Positions 1 to 5,205 of a stretch of 5,205 nucleotides of DNA are shown in pieces. Each line of letters starts with the position of its first letter. The first letter of the stretch is position 1. Made by a program: the position numbers and the translations under genes. The DNA is from Ruminiclostridium sp. (GTDB lineage: Bacteria; Bacillota; Clostridia; Oscillospirales; Oscillospiraceae), in NCBI GenBank assembly GCA_017560855.1, contig JAFZEB010000207.1, positions 1-5,205 of the forward strand, given 5' to 3'. The notes beneath the pieces are model-generated. The model worked only from the letters and a program-made list of their open reading frames with translations. It was not told where the DNA came from and made no database searches.

Positions 1-914
1 ACTACGACCAGAACCATCTGCTCCCCCAGTTCTTCCAAAAAGCCTTCCCCCTGACCTTTATGCCGGAAGAGGAGTGGACGGTCCAGGTGAAAAAGCGGAC
101 CACCGGCTACATCGAAGAGGTGAGCTACAGTTCCAATGGCATCACCAACCAGATCGACCTGCTCACTGACTACAACGAAGAGGCCCTCTACCTGGCTCTG
201 GGGCAGAATACCTGGCCCCAACCGGACTTTTCCCACTTCCCCCAGGGAAACGGGGTCTACCGGATGGACATCGTCCGGGAAAAGGACATGGACTACATGG
301 AGGCCCAGTCTCTCACCAACATCTTCCCCATCCCCGACGAGGCCATGGTCCTGGACCTGACCCTGGACGGGAAGGACACCCTCCTGGTGACCTGGTATGA
401 CGTCGGGGAATACTTCTGCACCATCCTGGACACCAAGACCCTAAAGCCCCGGGAAACCTTCCCAGTCTTCCGGGAGGAGCGGAAGGAGGCAGAGGTCTAT
501 ACCTCCGACTCCTTGGGCCGGGAACTCTCCTACCAGACCTGGGCCTATGAGAATCTTCAGGCCATCCCCGGAGAGGACTTCCTCCTCTTCCTGGGAGACC
601 AGCAGTTCTGGCTCTTCCTGCCCTCAGAGAACGGCTGGCAGGAACAGTTCTCTGCTCCCCTGCATGAGGATCTTTGGTACGCCAGCGACCTGCGGATGGA
701 TGCCGCCTGGAACGGGGAGAAGCTGGCCATGGGCAGCGCCGACGGCTGGGTCTCCGGCCTGGACCTGTGGGTCTATGACGGTACCGGGATCCTGCTCTTC
801 CAGGGACATTATGACACCTCCCTCACCGACGGTCCTAACACCGAAGGGTATAACCACAGATCCGACGTGTTCCCCATGGAGGGGAAGGAACTGACCTTGG
901 GGTGGGAGGGGTAA
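1..914 (+). CDS. Hypothetical protein, C-terminal part of a tandem paralogue (5' end cut by window)
   Basis: The frame is open from base 3 to a TAA at 912-914 and gives 303 visible residues. The ATG at 60 is probably internal, because homology to the next gene already begins upstream of it: NHLLPQFFQKAF here matches NLLHQALQDFFRF there. The visible part has no membrane segment and is rich in acidic and aromatic residues. It matches the downstream protein over most of its length: DLTLDGKDTLLVT against DLTLTPDSSRLVM, TILDTKTLKPRETFPV against IVLDTQTMKEIQTFPV, GEDFLLFL against GEDFFCLM, LDLWVYDGTGILLF against LELWVYDHQGTLLY, and an identical LTLGWEG C-terminus. The alternating short strands with an LDT..T pattern resemble beta-propeller blades, but this is only an impression. 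By analogy with its paralogue it probably has an N-terminal membrane anchor or signal outside the window and acts outside the membrane. Function and family were not recognised. That it is coded is near certain. Confidence 0.88.
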   Translation, partial: YDQNHLLPQFFQKAFPLTFMPEEEWTVQVKKRTTGYIEEVSYSSNGITNQIDLLTDYNEEALYLALGQNTWPQPDFSHFPQGNGVYRMDIVREKDMDYMEAQSLTNIFPIPDEAMVLDLTLDGKDTLLVTWYDVGEYFCTILDTKTLKPRETFPVFREERKEAEVYTSDSLGRELSYQTWAYENLQAIPGEDFLLFLGDQQFWLFLPSENGWQEQFSAPLHEDLWYASDLRMDAAWNGEKLAMGSADGWVSGLDLWVYDGTGILLFQGHYDTSLTDGPNTEGYNHRSDVFPMEGKELTLGWEG

Positions 915-928
915 CTGATTTCTTTTAC

Positions 929-984
929 GCCCCCTCATCCGTCCCGGCTTCGCCGGGCCACCTTCTCCCCAGGGAGAAGGCTCC
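929..984. repeat. Palindromic intergenic repeat with two adjacent hairpins
   Basis: In the spacer between the two paralogues, CCCGGC-TTC-GCCGGG (943-957) is followed directly by CCTTCTCCC-CA-GGGAGAAGG (961-980). Both are perfect inverted repeats. The lead-in CCCCTCATCCGTC and the CACCTTCTCCCC string resemble an interspersed intergenic repeat that I recall from gut Clostridia; I could not check this. No T-run follows either stem, so it is not a canonical terminator. It lies between the stop at 914 and the ribosome binding site at 1006, so it would be in the leader of the second gene if the two are co-transcribed. Confidence 0.65.
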
Positions 985-1005
985 TCACACCTGCAGCCCT
1001 TCCCG

Positions 1006-1013
1006 AAAGGAGG
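1006..1013 (+). promoter_or_regulatory. Ribosome binding site deciding the start of the second paralogue
   Basis: AAAGGAGG lies 5 bases before the ATG at 1019, a near-perfect Shine-Dalgarno match. It decides the start. The reading frame could be extended upstream to a GTG at 902, but that would overlap the previous gene and translate the palindromic repeat. Confidence 0.9.
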
Positions 1014-1018
1014 CCCTT

Positions 1019-2440
1019 ATGAAAAAGACCTTTGCCATCTTCGCCCTCTGCCTGCTGGTCCTGCTGGGCGGGGTCATCGCTGTGGTGACCCACCTCCACA
1101 GCGACCGGAACAACATCGTGGTCACCGCCCACGACCGAACCGGGGACCGCTCGGCTGCCGAAGGCTTCACCGCCCAGCAGTCGGTCCGCCGGGGCGGGCA
1201 CCTGCTGTGGGACCTGACCATCGACCTGGGAACCCCGGAGGACAGCACCGCCAGATTTACCTATGTCCGGGAGGATATGGGCGGCCTCGTGGAGGCAGCA
1301 CCGGAAGACCTGATCTTCTATCTGACCACCGATTCCTACGGGTCCGCTTCCGCCATCGAAACGGAAGCCGCTGAAATGGATGACCCCTGGACCCGAATGA
1401 TCCAGGATGTTTACAACCGAACCCCCGAGGGGGAGATCCGCACGGAAAACCTCCTCCTCTCGGATTACTTCACCTATTATCCCCTGATCGTCCACTTTAT
1501 CCTGCCCGAGAATGCCGATGGCATCAAGGGCACGCAAAATTCCAACCTCCTTCACCAGGCCCTCCAGGACTTTTTCCGGTTCCCGGTGGTGCCGGATGAC
1601 ACCCTCCCCGTCACCATGGACCGGACGGCAGAGGATGGCTGCACCATGGAGCATCGGCCCGGAACGGCCAGCCCCAGCATGCAGTCGGTGTGCGCCATAA
1701 CCCAGGAGGGATGCTTCTTCTCCTTCTATCCCACCACCCGGCCCTTCCCCTCCTTTGGGGAAGTCCCAGGGGGCTACGGCCTGTACTGGATCGCCATGGC
1801 TGACGGACAGCCGGACCCGGACAGCCTCTCCTGCATCTATCCCCTGCCGGAGGGGACCTACGCCCTGGACCTGACCCTCACCCCGGACAGCTCCCGGCTG
1901 GTGATGACCACCGGCAGCGCCGAGGGCTACGGCTGCATCGTGCTGGACACCCAGACCATGAAGGAAATCCAGACCTTCCCCGTCCCCATGGACCCGCCGA
2001 TGTGTTCCACCGCCTTCCTCACCACCCAGGACGGGACCCGAATCCCCTACCTCTGCTGCAGTTTTGAGGTGATGCCCTCCCTGGCGGGGGAAGACTTCTT
2101 CTGCCTGATGACCAAGGAGGAGATCCATCTCTTCCTGCTGAAGGACGGCCAGTATGCTCACCAGTTCTCTGTCCCCTCCCAGGAGGAAAACCTGCAGACC
2201 TACCGCCCCGGGGGCACCGGTCTGTGGACCGGAGAAACCCTGGCCCTGGCCAAAGGGACGGATGACAAGCCCGGCCTGGAGCTGTGGGTCTATGACCACC
2301 AGGGAACCCTCCTCTACCACGGCAAGTATGTGACCTCTCTGGAACAGGACGCAAGAACCGACCCGGAGGACATGGAATATTGGAAGAACTCCCTCTATCT
2401 GGTGGAAGGGGCGGAACTGACCTTGGGTTGGGAAGGATAA
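1019..2440 (+). CDS. Hypothetical membrane-anchored extracytoplasmic protein, second tandem paralogue
   Basis: This complete gene encodes 473 residues and ends in TAA. The N-terminus MKKTFAIFALCLLVLLGG followed by VIAVVTH (about residues 4-24) is a positively charged hydrophobic segment with no convincing signal-peptidase or lipobox site, so it reads as a signal anchor with the rest outside the cell. Residues from about 175 to the end align with the visible part of the upstream gene, including DLTLTPDSS (284-292), IVLDTQT (307-313), ELWVYDHQGTLLYHGKY (421-437) and the terminal LTLGWEG. Repeated strand-turn patterns suggest a beta-rich, possibly propeller-like fold, which is inference. The region after the anchor carries nine cysteines (208, 225, 232, 272, 306, 329, 346, 347, 362), whereas the visible part of the paralogue has one. 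The spacer from the upstream gene is 104 bases with no clear promoter, so co-transcription is possible. The family was not recognised and I assign no function. Confidence 0.9.
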   Translation: MKKTFAIFALCLLVLLGGVIAVVTHLHSDRNNIVVTAHDRTGDRSAAEGFTAQQSVRRGGHLLWDLTIDLGTPEDSTARFTYVREDMGGLVEAAPEDLIFYLTTDSYGSASAIETEAAEMDDPWTRMIQDVYNRTPEGEIRTENLLLSDYFTYYPLIVHFILPENADGIKGTQNSNLLHQALQDFFRFPVVPDDTLPVTMDRTAEDGCTMEHRPGTASPSMQSVCAITQEGCFFSFYPTTRPFPSFGEVPGGYGLYWIAMADGQPDPDSLSCIYPLPEGTYALDLTLTPDSSRLVMTTGSAEGYGCIVLDTQTMKEIQTFPVPMDPPMCSTAFLTTQDGTRIPYLCCSFEVMPSLAGEDFFCLMTKEEIHLFLLKDGQYAHQFSVPSQEENLQTYRPGGTGLWTGETLALAKGTDDKPGLELWVYDHQGTLLYHGKYVTSLEQDARTDPEDMEYWKNSLYLVEGAELTLGWEG

Positions 2441-2456
2441 TACCCTCTCACATGTT

Positions 2457-2532
2457 GTAGGGGCGCTTCACGAAGCGCCCGCCGCCCATAGGATTTGACC
2501 CACGTTTCGGGCGATTCGTGAATCGCCCCTAC
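2457..2532. repeat. MITE-like element with paired palindromic ends
   Basis: The left end (2457-2480) begins GTAGGGGCG and the right end (2509-2532) finishes CGCCCCTAC. The two 24-base ends are inverted copies that differ at only two positions. Each end is also a hairpin in itself: GGGCGCTTC-AC-GAAGCGCCC on the left (2461-2480) and GGGCGATTC-GT-GAATCGCCC on the right (2509-2528). The 28-base centre has no coding capacity. No target-site duplication is visible at the flanks. The arrangement fits a small non-autonomous mobile or REP-like repeat. I recall similar GTAGGGGCG-type intergenic repeats from other bacteria, but cannot verify family membership here. Confidence 0.7.
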
Positions 2533-2567
2533 GAATTGAGCGGTTTCTTATTTCCCGTAAATGCAGC

Positions 2568-2597
2568 AAAGACCTGACCGAACGGTCAGGTCTTTTT
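2568..2597 (+). terminator. Intrinsic terminator between convergent genes
   Basis: AAAGACCTGACCG (2568-2580) and CGGTCAGGTCTTT (2583-2595) form a perfect 13-bp stem around an AA turn, and the plus strand runs on into TTTTT. This is a good rho-independent terminator for the plus-strand paralogue gene, although it lies about 130 bases past that gene's stop. Read on the minus strand, it starts within a few bases of the lrgB stop. There the downstream T-run is only three bases, so it may be bidirectional but weaker in that direction. Confidence 0.85.
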
Positions 2598-2600
2598 CCT

Positions 2601-3293
2601 TTAATAAAATCCGGCGAACAGGTTGGCCAGAACTACGGTCATGAGTCCGGCCACCACGATGGACAGGCCGCTCATGGCCCCCTGGATCTCACCCATCTCC
2701 ATGGCACGGGCGGTGCCCACGGCATGGGTGGAGGTGCCAATGCCCACACCCTGGGCGATGGGGTCGGTGATGCGGAAGACCTTGCAGATGAGCTCGGCAA
2801 AGATGTTCCCCAGCACACCGGTGATGATGATGACCACCACCGTCAGGGACTGGATGCCCCCCAGCTCCTCCGACACGCCGATGCCGATGGCGGTGGTGAT
2901 GGACTTGGGCAGAAGGGTCACATACATGGTGTGGTCCAGGTGGAAGAGGATGCTCATGGCCAGGATCACGGTCAGGCTGGCCAGCACGCCGGCGGCGATA
3001 CCCAGCAGGACGGCCTTGGCGTTCTTCTTCAACAGGGAGAACTGCTGGTAGAGGGGAACGGCCAGGCAGACCGTGGCCGGGGTCAGCAGGAAGCTGATGT
3101 ACCGGGCCCCTTCCATATAGGTGGCGTAGTCGATTTTAAACCCTATCAGGAAGGCCACCACCAAGACGATGGCCACCAGCAGGGGGTTAAAGAGGGCAAA
3201 CTTCCACCGGCTTCGGAGGAAAACGCCCACGCCGTAGGCCGCCAGAGATAAAAAGGCCCCGAAGAAAAGGGAGCTGGATGCAAACTCAGCCAT
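2601..3293 (-). CDS. lrgB: LrgB/CidB family membrane protein
   Basis: This complete gene encodes 230 residues, the usual size for LrgB. The protein is hydrophobic throughout with about seven membrane segments. It carries the family signatures LLPKSITTAIGIGVSEELGG (127-146) and GIGTSTHAVGTARAMEMGEI (184-203). LrgB partners with LrgA. In Staphylococcus the pair opposes CidAB and restrains murein hydrolase activity and lysis. In Bacillus subtilis a related pair (PftAB) takes up pyruvate, and the plant chloroplast homologue carries glycolate and glycerate. Which substrate applies here cannot be read from the sequence. The ATG lies inside the 3' end of lrgA (8-base overlap, AATGGCTGA), with its own strong ribosome binding site, so translation is probably coupled. 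The gene ends directly before the convergent terminator. The next gene in the other orientation is the tandem paralogue. Confidence 0.95.
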   Translation of the reverse strand: MAEFASSSLFFGAFLSLAAYGVGVFLRSRWKFALFNPLLVAIVLVVAFLIGFKIDYATYMEGARYISFLLTPATVCLAVPLYQQFSLLKKNAKAVLLGIAAGVLASLTVILAMSILFHLDHTMYVTLLPKSITTAIGIGVSEELGGIQSLTVVVIIITGVLGNIFAELICKVFRITDPIAQGVGIGTSTHAVGTARAMEMGEIQGAMSGLSIVVAGLMTVVLANLFAGFY

Positions 3294-3726
3294 TGGGTTC
3301 CTCCTCCTTTCCCTTCTTGCTCTTACGGATAACCCCCTGGGTCACCAGACCCGCCGAGGCCATGACCGCCACGGTGGAGACCGCCGTGATCACCGCCACC
3401 GGCAGCAGGACGGGACGGAGGGCAGGCCAGGAATCCAGCAGACCCACCGCCGCCGGAAGAAAGAGGATGGGCATGATGTCGATGAGGAAGCGGCTGGTCT
3501 CTTGAATGTCGGAGATCACCACGGTCTTGGTCATGAGGGCCACAAACATGAGGACGATGCCGTAGATGCTGGCCGGGATGGGCAGGGGGATAAGGTGATA
3601 GAGGATCTCTCCCAGGAAGGAGATCCCCAGGATGATGCCGAACTGTTTCAAATAGCGCAGAAAAACCGCCTTCTTTCTCAGGAAATGCACCCATGCATGA
3701 TAGCACGGGACCCCCGGGAAAGGCAA
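3286..3726 (-). CDS. lrgA: LrgA/CidA family holin-like membrane protein
   Basis: The longest frame gives 146 residues from a TTG at 3726. The conserved protein starts only at about residue 23 with LRYLKQFGIILGISFLGE, which matches the usual family opening (M-K-Y-L-x-Q-F). Family hallmarks follow: PLPIPASIYG (47-56), IMPILFLPAAVGL (84-96) and about four membrane segments, then a charged tail, KSKKGKEEEPNG. LrgA is the small, holin-like partner of LrgB in the cytoplasmic membrane. The start is uncertain. TTG 3726 has a moderate AAAAGGA site 9 bases upstream, inside the YibE/F 3' end. GTG 3690 has no clear site. CTG 3660 has AGAAGG 8 bases upstream and fits the family N-terminus (123 residues). 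There is no in-frame ATG near the start. The gene overlaps lrgB by 8 bases and lies 3 bases after the YibE/F stop if TTG is used. Confidence 0.93.
   Translation of the reverse strand: MPFPGVPCYHAWVHFLRKKAVFLRYLKQFGIILGISFLGEILYHLIPLPIPASIYGIVLMFVALMTKTVVISDIQETSRFLIDIMPILFLPAAVGLLDSWPALRPVLLPVAVITAVSTVAVMASAGLVTQGVIRKSKKGKEEEPNG
3300..3310 (-). promoter_or_regulatory. Ribosome binding site of lrgB inside the lrgA 3' end
   Basis: On the minus strand AAAGGAGGAGG ends 6 bases before the lrgB ATG (3291-3293). These bases also encode the Lys-Glu-Glu tail of LrgA. The strong site confirms the lrgB start and suggests that lrgB can be initiated well even though the two genes overlap. Confidence 0.88.
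3669..3679 (-). promoter_or_regulatory. Candidate ribosome binding site for a CTG start of lrgA
   Basis: On the minus strand GAGAAAGAAGG ends 8 bases before the CTG at 3658-3660. That CTG codes the position where LrgA homologues normally have their initiator methionine. The next recognised start, TTG at 3649-3651, would be 17 bases away, which is too far. This supports, but does not prove, a rare CTG start. Confidence 0.45.
3697..3726 (-). promoter_or_regulatory. Candidate sigma-70/sigma-A promoter for lrgAB
   Basis: On the minus strand TTGCCT (3721-3726) and TATCAT (3697-3702) are separated by 18 bases. They match the -35 consensus at 4 of 6 positions and the -10 consensus at 5 of 6. The start of transcription would fall near 3690, giving a short leader that contains the GAGAAAGAAGG site. 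The promoter lies inside the longest lrgA frame, so a transcript from it could not use the TTG at 3726. Short matches of this kind do occur by chance. Confidence 0.45.
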
Positions 3727-3729
3727 CGA

Positions 3730-4857
3730 TTATTTTCCTTTTCTGCTGTAGGCGGCGCTGCCCACCAGGGCGGCCAGGGGAACGGTCAGGACCACCGCCG
3801 CTGTGGAGCACAGGCCCTGGGCCAGCTCCACCGTCAGGTAGTCCGAACTGAGGAGCTGCTGGACCTGGATCCCGTAGGAGTAGAAGACCAGCATGGTGGC
3901 CAGGGCACCGCCGGTAAAGGCAAAGATGAGGGTGTTGCTCATGGTGCCGATCATGTCCTGGCCCAGGCGGATGCCCGCCCGGAAGAGATCCTTTCTCTTG
4001 GGATCCGGGGAGGCCAGGGCCACCTCCCGCAGGGCGGACAGGACCGAGACCGCTACGTCCATGACGGCACCCAGGGCAGAGACCATGGTCCCGGCGAAGA
4101 GGAGGGTCCGAACCTGGAGCCCGGTGCTCTGGGCGATGAGCAGCAGCCCCTCGGCGCTGTCGGTCTGGAAGCCGGTCAGATGGAGCAGGCCGGAGAACAG
4201 CCCGAAGAGCAGGCAGGCGGCCAGCTCTCCCAGAAGGGTGACCCCCACCCCCAGGGCGCACTGACGGGTGAATCCGTGGAGGAGGGTCAGAGTCACCGCC
4301 GTGGAAAGGATGACCACCAGAAAGCCCATGGCCACGGGAGAGGCCCCGCTGTACAGGGTGGGGAGGGTCACCCGCAGGAAGAAGACCAGGGTAAACAGGA
4401 TGGCCAGGGCGGCGTCAAATCCCTTCCGGCGGCCCACCAGAAGCATGAATGCCAGAAAGACCAGGATGAGGGCGGCCAGGGCGGGGGTCCGGTCGTAGTT
4501 GTAGACCGTGTAGTAGGGCTGGGTGTTCTCCGGCGCATCCACGCAGACCACCACCCACTGGCCTTCCTTCGTCAGGACATTGTGGGTCTCGGTGAGGTAA
4601 TTGGTGATGGGAATGGCCTGACCGTCCGTCAGCTCCACCTGCAGTTCCTGAATGCCCAGCTTCTGGCCGGTGCCCAGGGGACTGTCCTCCAGCTCCTCAT
4701 GCACCACCCGAACCACCTGCCCCCGCACGTAATGGATGGTGTCATTGGCATAGCGGCGGTAGCTGTTGGCCTGGACCGGGTGGAGGATCATCACCAGAAC
4801 GGACAGCAGGACCAGGACCTCCAGCAGGAGGGGTTTCCAGTTGCGAACGAATTGCAT
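3730..4857 (-). CDS. YibE/F family multipass membrane protein
   Basis: This complete gene encodes 375 residues and ends in TAA. An N-terminal membrane segment (about 10-28) is followed by a polar region of about 95 residues (31-124), probably outside the membrane and beta-rich (VRGQVVRVVHEELEDSP, LQVELTDGQAIPITNYL). About seven further membrane segments follow from residue 125. The signature ALGAVMDVAVSVLSALREVA (261-280) and RLGQDMIGTMSNTLIFAFTG (297-316) is the conserved core of the YibE/F family (Pfam PF07907, by recall). Biochemical function is not established for the family; the shape suggests a transporter or envelope protein. ATG at 4857 is preferred because AGGAG lies 8 bases upstream; the TTG at 4863 would be only 2 bases from that site. 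It is the first gene of a tight minus-strand cluster with lrgA and lrgB, which hints at a shared role in envelope transport or integrity. Confidence 0.93.
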   Translation of the reverse strand: MQFVRNWKPLLLEVLVLLSVLVMILHPVQANSYRRYANDTIHYVRGQVVRVVHEELEDSPLGTGQKLGIQELQVELTDGQAIPITNYLTETHNVLTKEGQWVVVCVDAPENTQPYYTVYNYDRTPALAALILVFLAFMLLVGRRKGFDAALAILFTLVFFLRVTLPTLYSGASPVAMGFLVVILSTAVTLTLLHGFTRQCALGVGVTLLGELAACLLFGLFSGLLHLTGFQTDSAEGLLLIAQSTGLQVRTLLFAGTMVSALGAVMDVAVSVLSALREVALASPDPKRKDLFRAGIRLGQDMIGTMSNTLIFAFTGGALATMLVFYSYGIQVQQLLSSDYLTVELAQGLCSTAAVVLTVPLAALVGSAAYSRKGK

Positions 4858-4864
4858 ACACAAG

Positions 4865-4872
4865 TCTCCTTT
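4865..4872 (-). promoter_or_regulatory. Ribosome binding site of the YibE/F gene
   Basis: On the minus strand AAAGGAGA is placed with its AGGAG core 8 bases before the ATG at 4855-4857. It supports that start over the in-frame TTG two codons earlier. Confidence 0.85.
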
Positions 4873-4873
4873 G

Positions 4874-4914
4874 AAAAAGGCTTTGCGGGCGGCAGCATTT
4901 CTGCTGCCGCCCGC
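4874..4914 (-). terminator. Hairpin terminator after the SLH gene, possibly leaky
   Basis: On the minus strand GCGGGCGGCAGCA, a GAAA loop and TGCTGCCGCCCGC form a perfect 13-bp GC-rich stem (4902-4914 with 4885-4897). The T-run TTTTT comes only after a six-base AAAGCC spacer, which is less than ideal. It lies 17 bases past the SLH stop and ends directly before the YibE/F ribosome binding site, so it separates the two genes. It may act as a partial terminator or attenuator for the downstream cluster. Confidence 0.8.
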
Positions 4915-4931
4915 AGGAGAAGAGAGGGATA

Positions 4932-5205
4932 TTACGAACCAAAGTTCGTGATGAAGCGGGAGAAGATGGTGGCCAGCTGGGCGCGGGTAGCGCTGCCGTT
5001 GGGGACCAGGTTATCATCGATGCCCTGGATGAGGGCGGAGCCGACGGCCCATTCCATGGCTTCCACGGCGTAGTCGCTCACCTGCTCCCAGTCACCAAAG
5101 GTAGTCAGGTCGCCCTGAGCGGTGACATCGTAACCCTTATACTGGCTGTACCGGTACAGGATGGCGGCCAGCTGCTGGCGGGTGACGGACTGGTCAGGGG
5201 CGAAG
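4932..5205 (-). CDS. SLH-domain surface protein, C-terminal end (5' end cut by window)
   Basis: Ninety residues before the TAA stop are visible; the gene continues beyond the right edge. They hold the end of one S-layer homology repeat (FAPDQSVTRQQLAAILYRYS, then QYKGYDVT) and a complete final repeat (FGDWEQVSDYAVEAMEWAVG, IQGIDDNLVPNGSATRAQLA, TIFSRFI). The TRxQLA motif with the preceding P.....T pattern is diagnostic. SLH repeats bind pyruvylated secondary cell wall polymers or related wall glycans and hold exported proteins on the surface of Gram-positive cells. The repeats are at the C-terminus, so the functional part of the protein (enzyme, adhesin or S-layer) lies upstream and cannot be seen. 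It runs in the same direction as the YibE/F-lrgAB cluster but is separated from it by a hairpin terminator. Confidence 0.92.
   Translation of the reverse strand, partial: FAPDQSVTRQQLAAILYRYSQYKGYDVTAQGDLTTFGDWEQVSDYAVEAMEWAVGSALIQGIDDNLVPNGSATRAQLATIFSRFITNFGS

Noticed and set aside
60..62. ATG at 60 as the start of the first gene
   Set aside because: The frame is open to the window edge, the residues before it already match the paralogue, and no ribosome binding site precedes it.
902..1018. GTG at 902 as an earlier start for the second paralogue
   Set aside because: It overlaps the previous gene, translates through the palindromic repeat, and removes the signal-anchor from the N-terminus. 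The ATG at 1019 has an ideal ribosome binding site.
935..2320. Minus-strand open frame of 461 codons over the second paralogue
   Set aside because: The Gly/Val/Gly-rich product mirrors the codon bias of the plus-strand gene. The plus-strand gene has a perfect ribosome binding site, a membrane anchor and a paralogue.
3323..4261. Minus-strand open frame of 312 codons in another frame over YibE/F and lrgA
   Set aside because: It is a Pro/Gly/Arg/His-rich shadow of the real genes and runs across the junction of two recognised proteins.
4929..4934. TAATAT on the minus strand at the SLH stop as a -10 box for YibE/F
   Set aside because: No convincing -35 lies at a 16-18 base spacing, and the hairpin terminator would lie downstream of it.
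4934..4949. Inverted repeat ACGAAC-CAAA-GTTCGT at the SLH stop codon
   Set aside because: The stem is only 6 bp, lies in coding sequence and has no T-run. The nearby 13-bp hairpin explains termination better.
3502..5073. Long plus-strand open frame of 523 codons over the YibE/F and lrgA genes
   Set aside because: It is antisense to well-recognised membrane protein genes, its product is a low-complexity Gly/Gln/Asp/His-rich string typical of reversed GC-rich coding DNA, and it has no family signature.

Overview
The window looks like chromosomal DNA from a GC-rich, low-oxygen Gram-positive bacterium, most likely a gut Clostridia lineage of the Oscillospiraceae type (Flavonifractor or Pseudoflavonifractor-like). 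This is inference. It rests on the strong AAAGGAGG-type ribosome binding sites, GC-rich codon use, an SLH-domain surface protein, an LrgA/LrgB pair, and two palindromic intergenic repeats of a kind I recall from such genomes. No rRNA, tRNA, CRISPR, integrase or phage gene is visible.

Layout: positions 1-2440 carry two plus-strand genes in tandem. They encode paralogous secreted or membrane-anchored proteins of unknown function. The first is cut by the left edge; the second is complete, with an N-terminal membrane anchor. A palindromic repeat sits between them. Positions 2441-2600 are a convergent intergenic region with a 76-bp MITE-like inverted-repeat element and a strong intrinsic terminator. 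Positions 2601-4857 hold a compact minus-strand cluster, in transcription order a YibE/F-family multipass membrane protein, LrgA, then LrgB. Positions 4932-5205 are the C-terminal end of a minus-strand SLH-domain protein, cut by the right edge and followed by a 13-bp hairpin terminator in front of the YibE/F gene.

How the genes may work together: LrgA and LrgB are established partners in a two-component membrane system, linked in other bacteria to murein hydrolase control, cell lysis and pyruvate or small-acid flux. They overlap by 8 bases and are probably translationally coupled. The YibE/F gene ends only a few bases before the longest lrgA reading frame, which suggests a three-gene envelope-transport operon. 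A good candidate promoter lies just inside the 5' part of that reading frame, so lrgAB may also be transcribed alone. In that case lrgA probably starts at a CTG codon at 3660, where its sequence begins to match the family. The two tandem paralogues are the least explained part of the window. I did not recognise their family and saw no strong evidence for a wholly new system.
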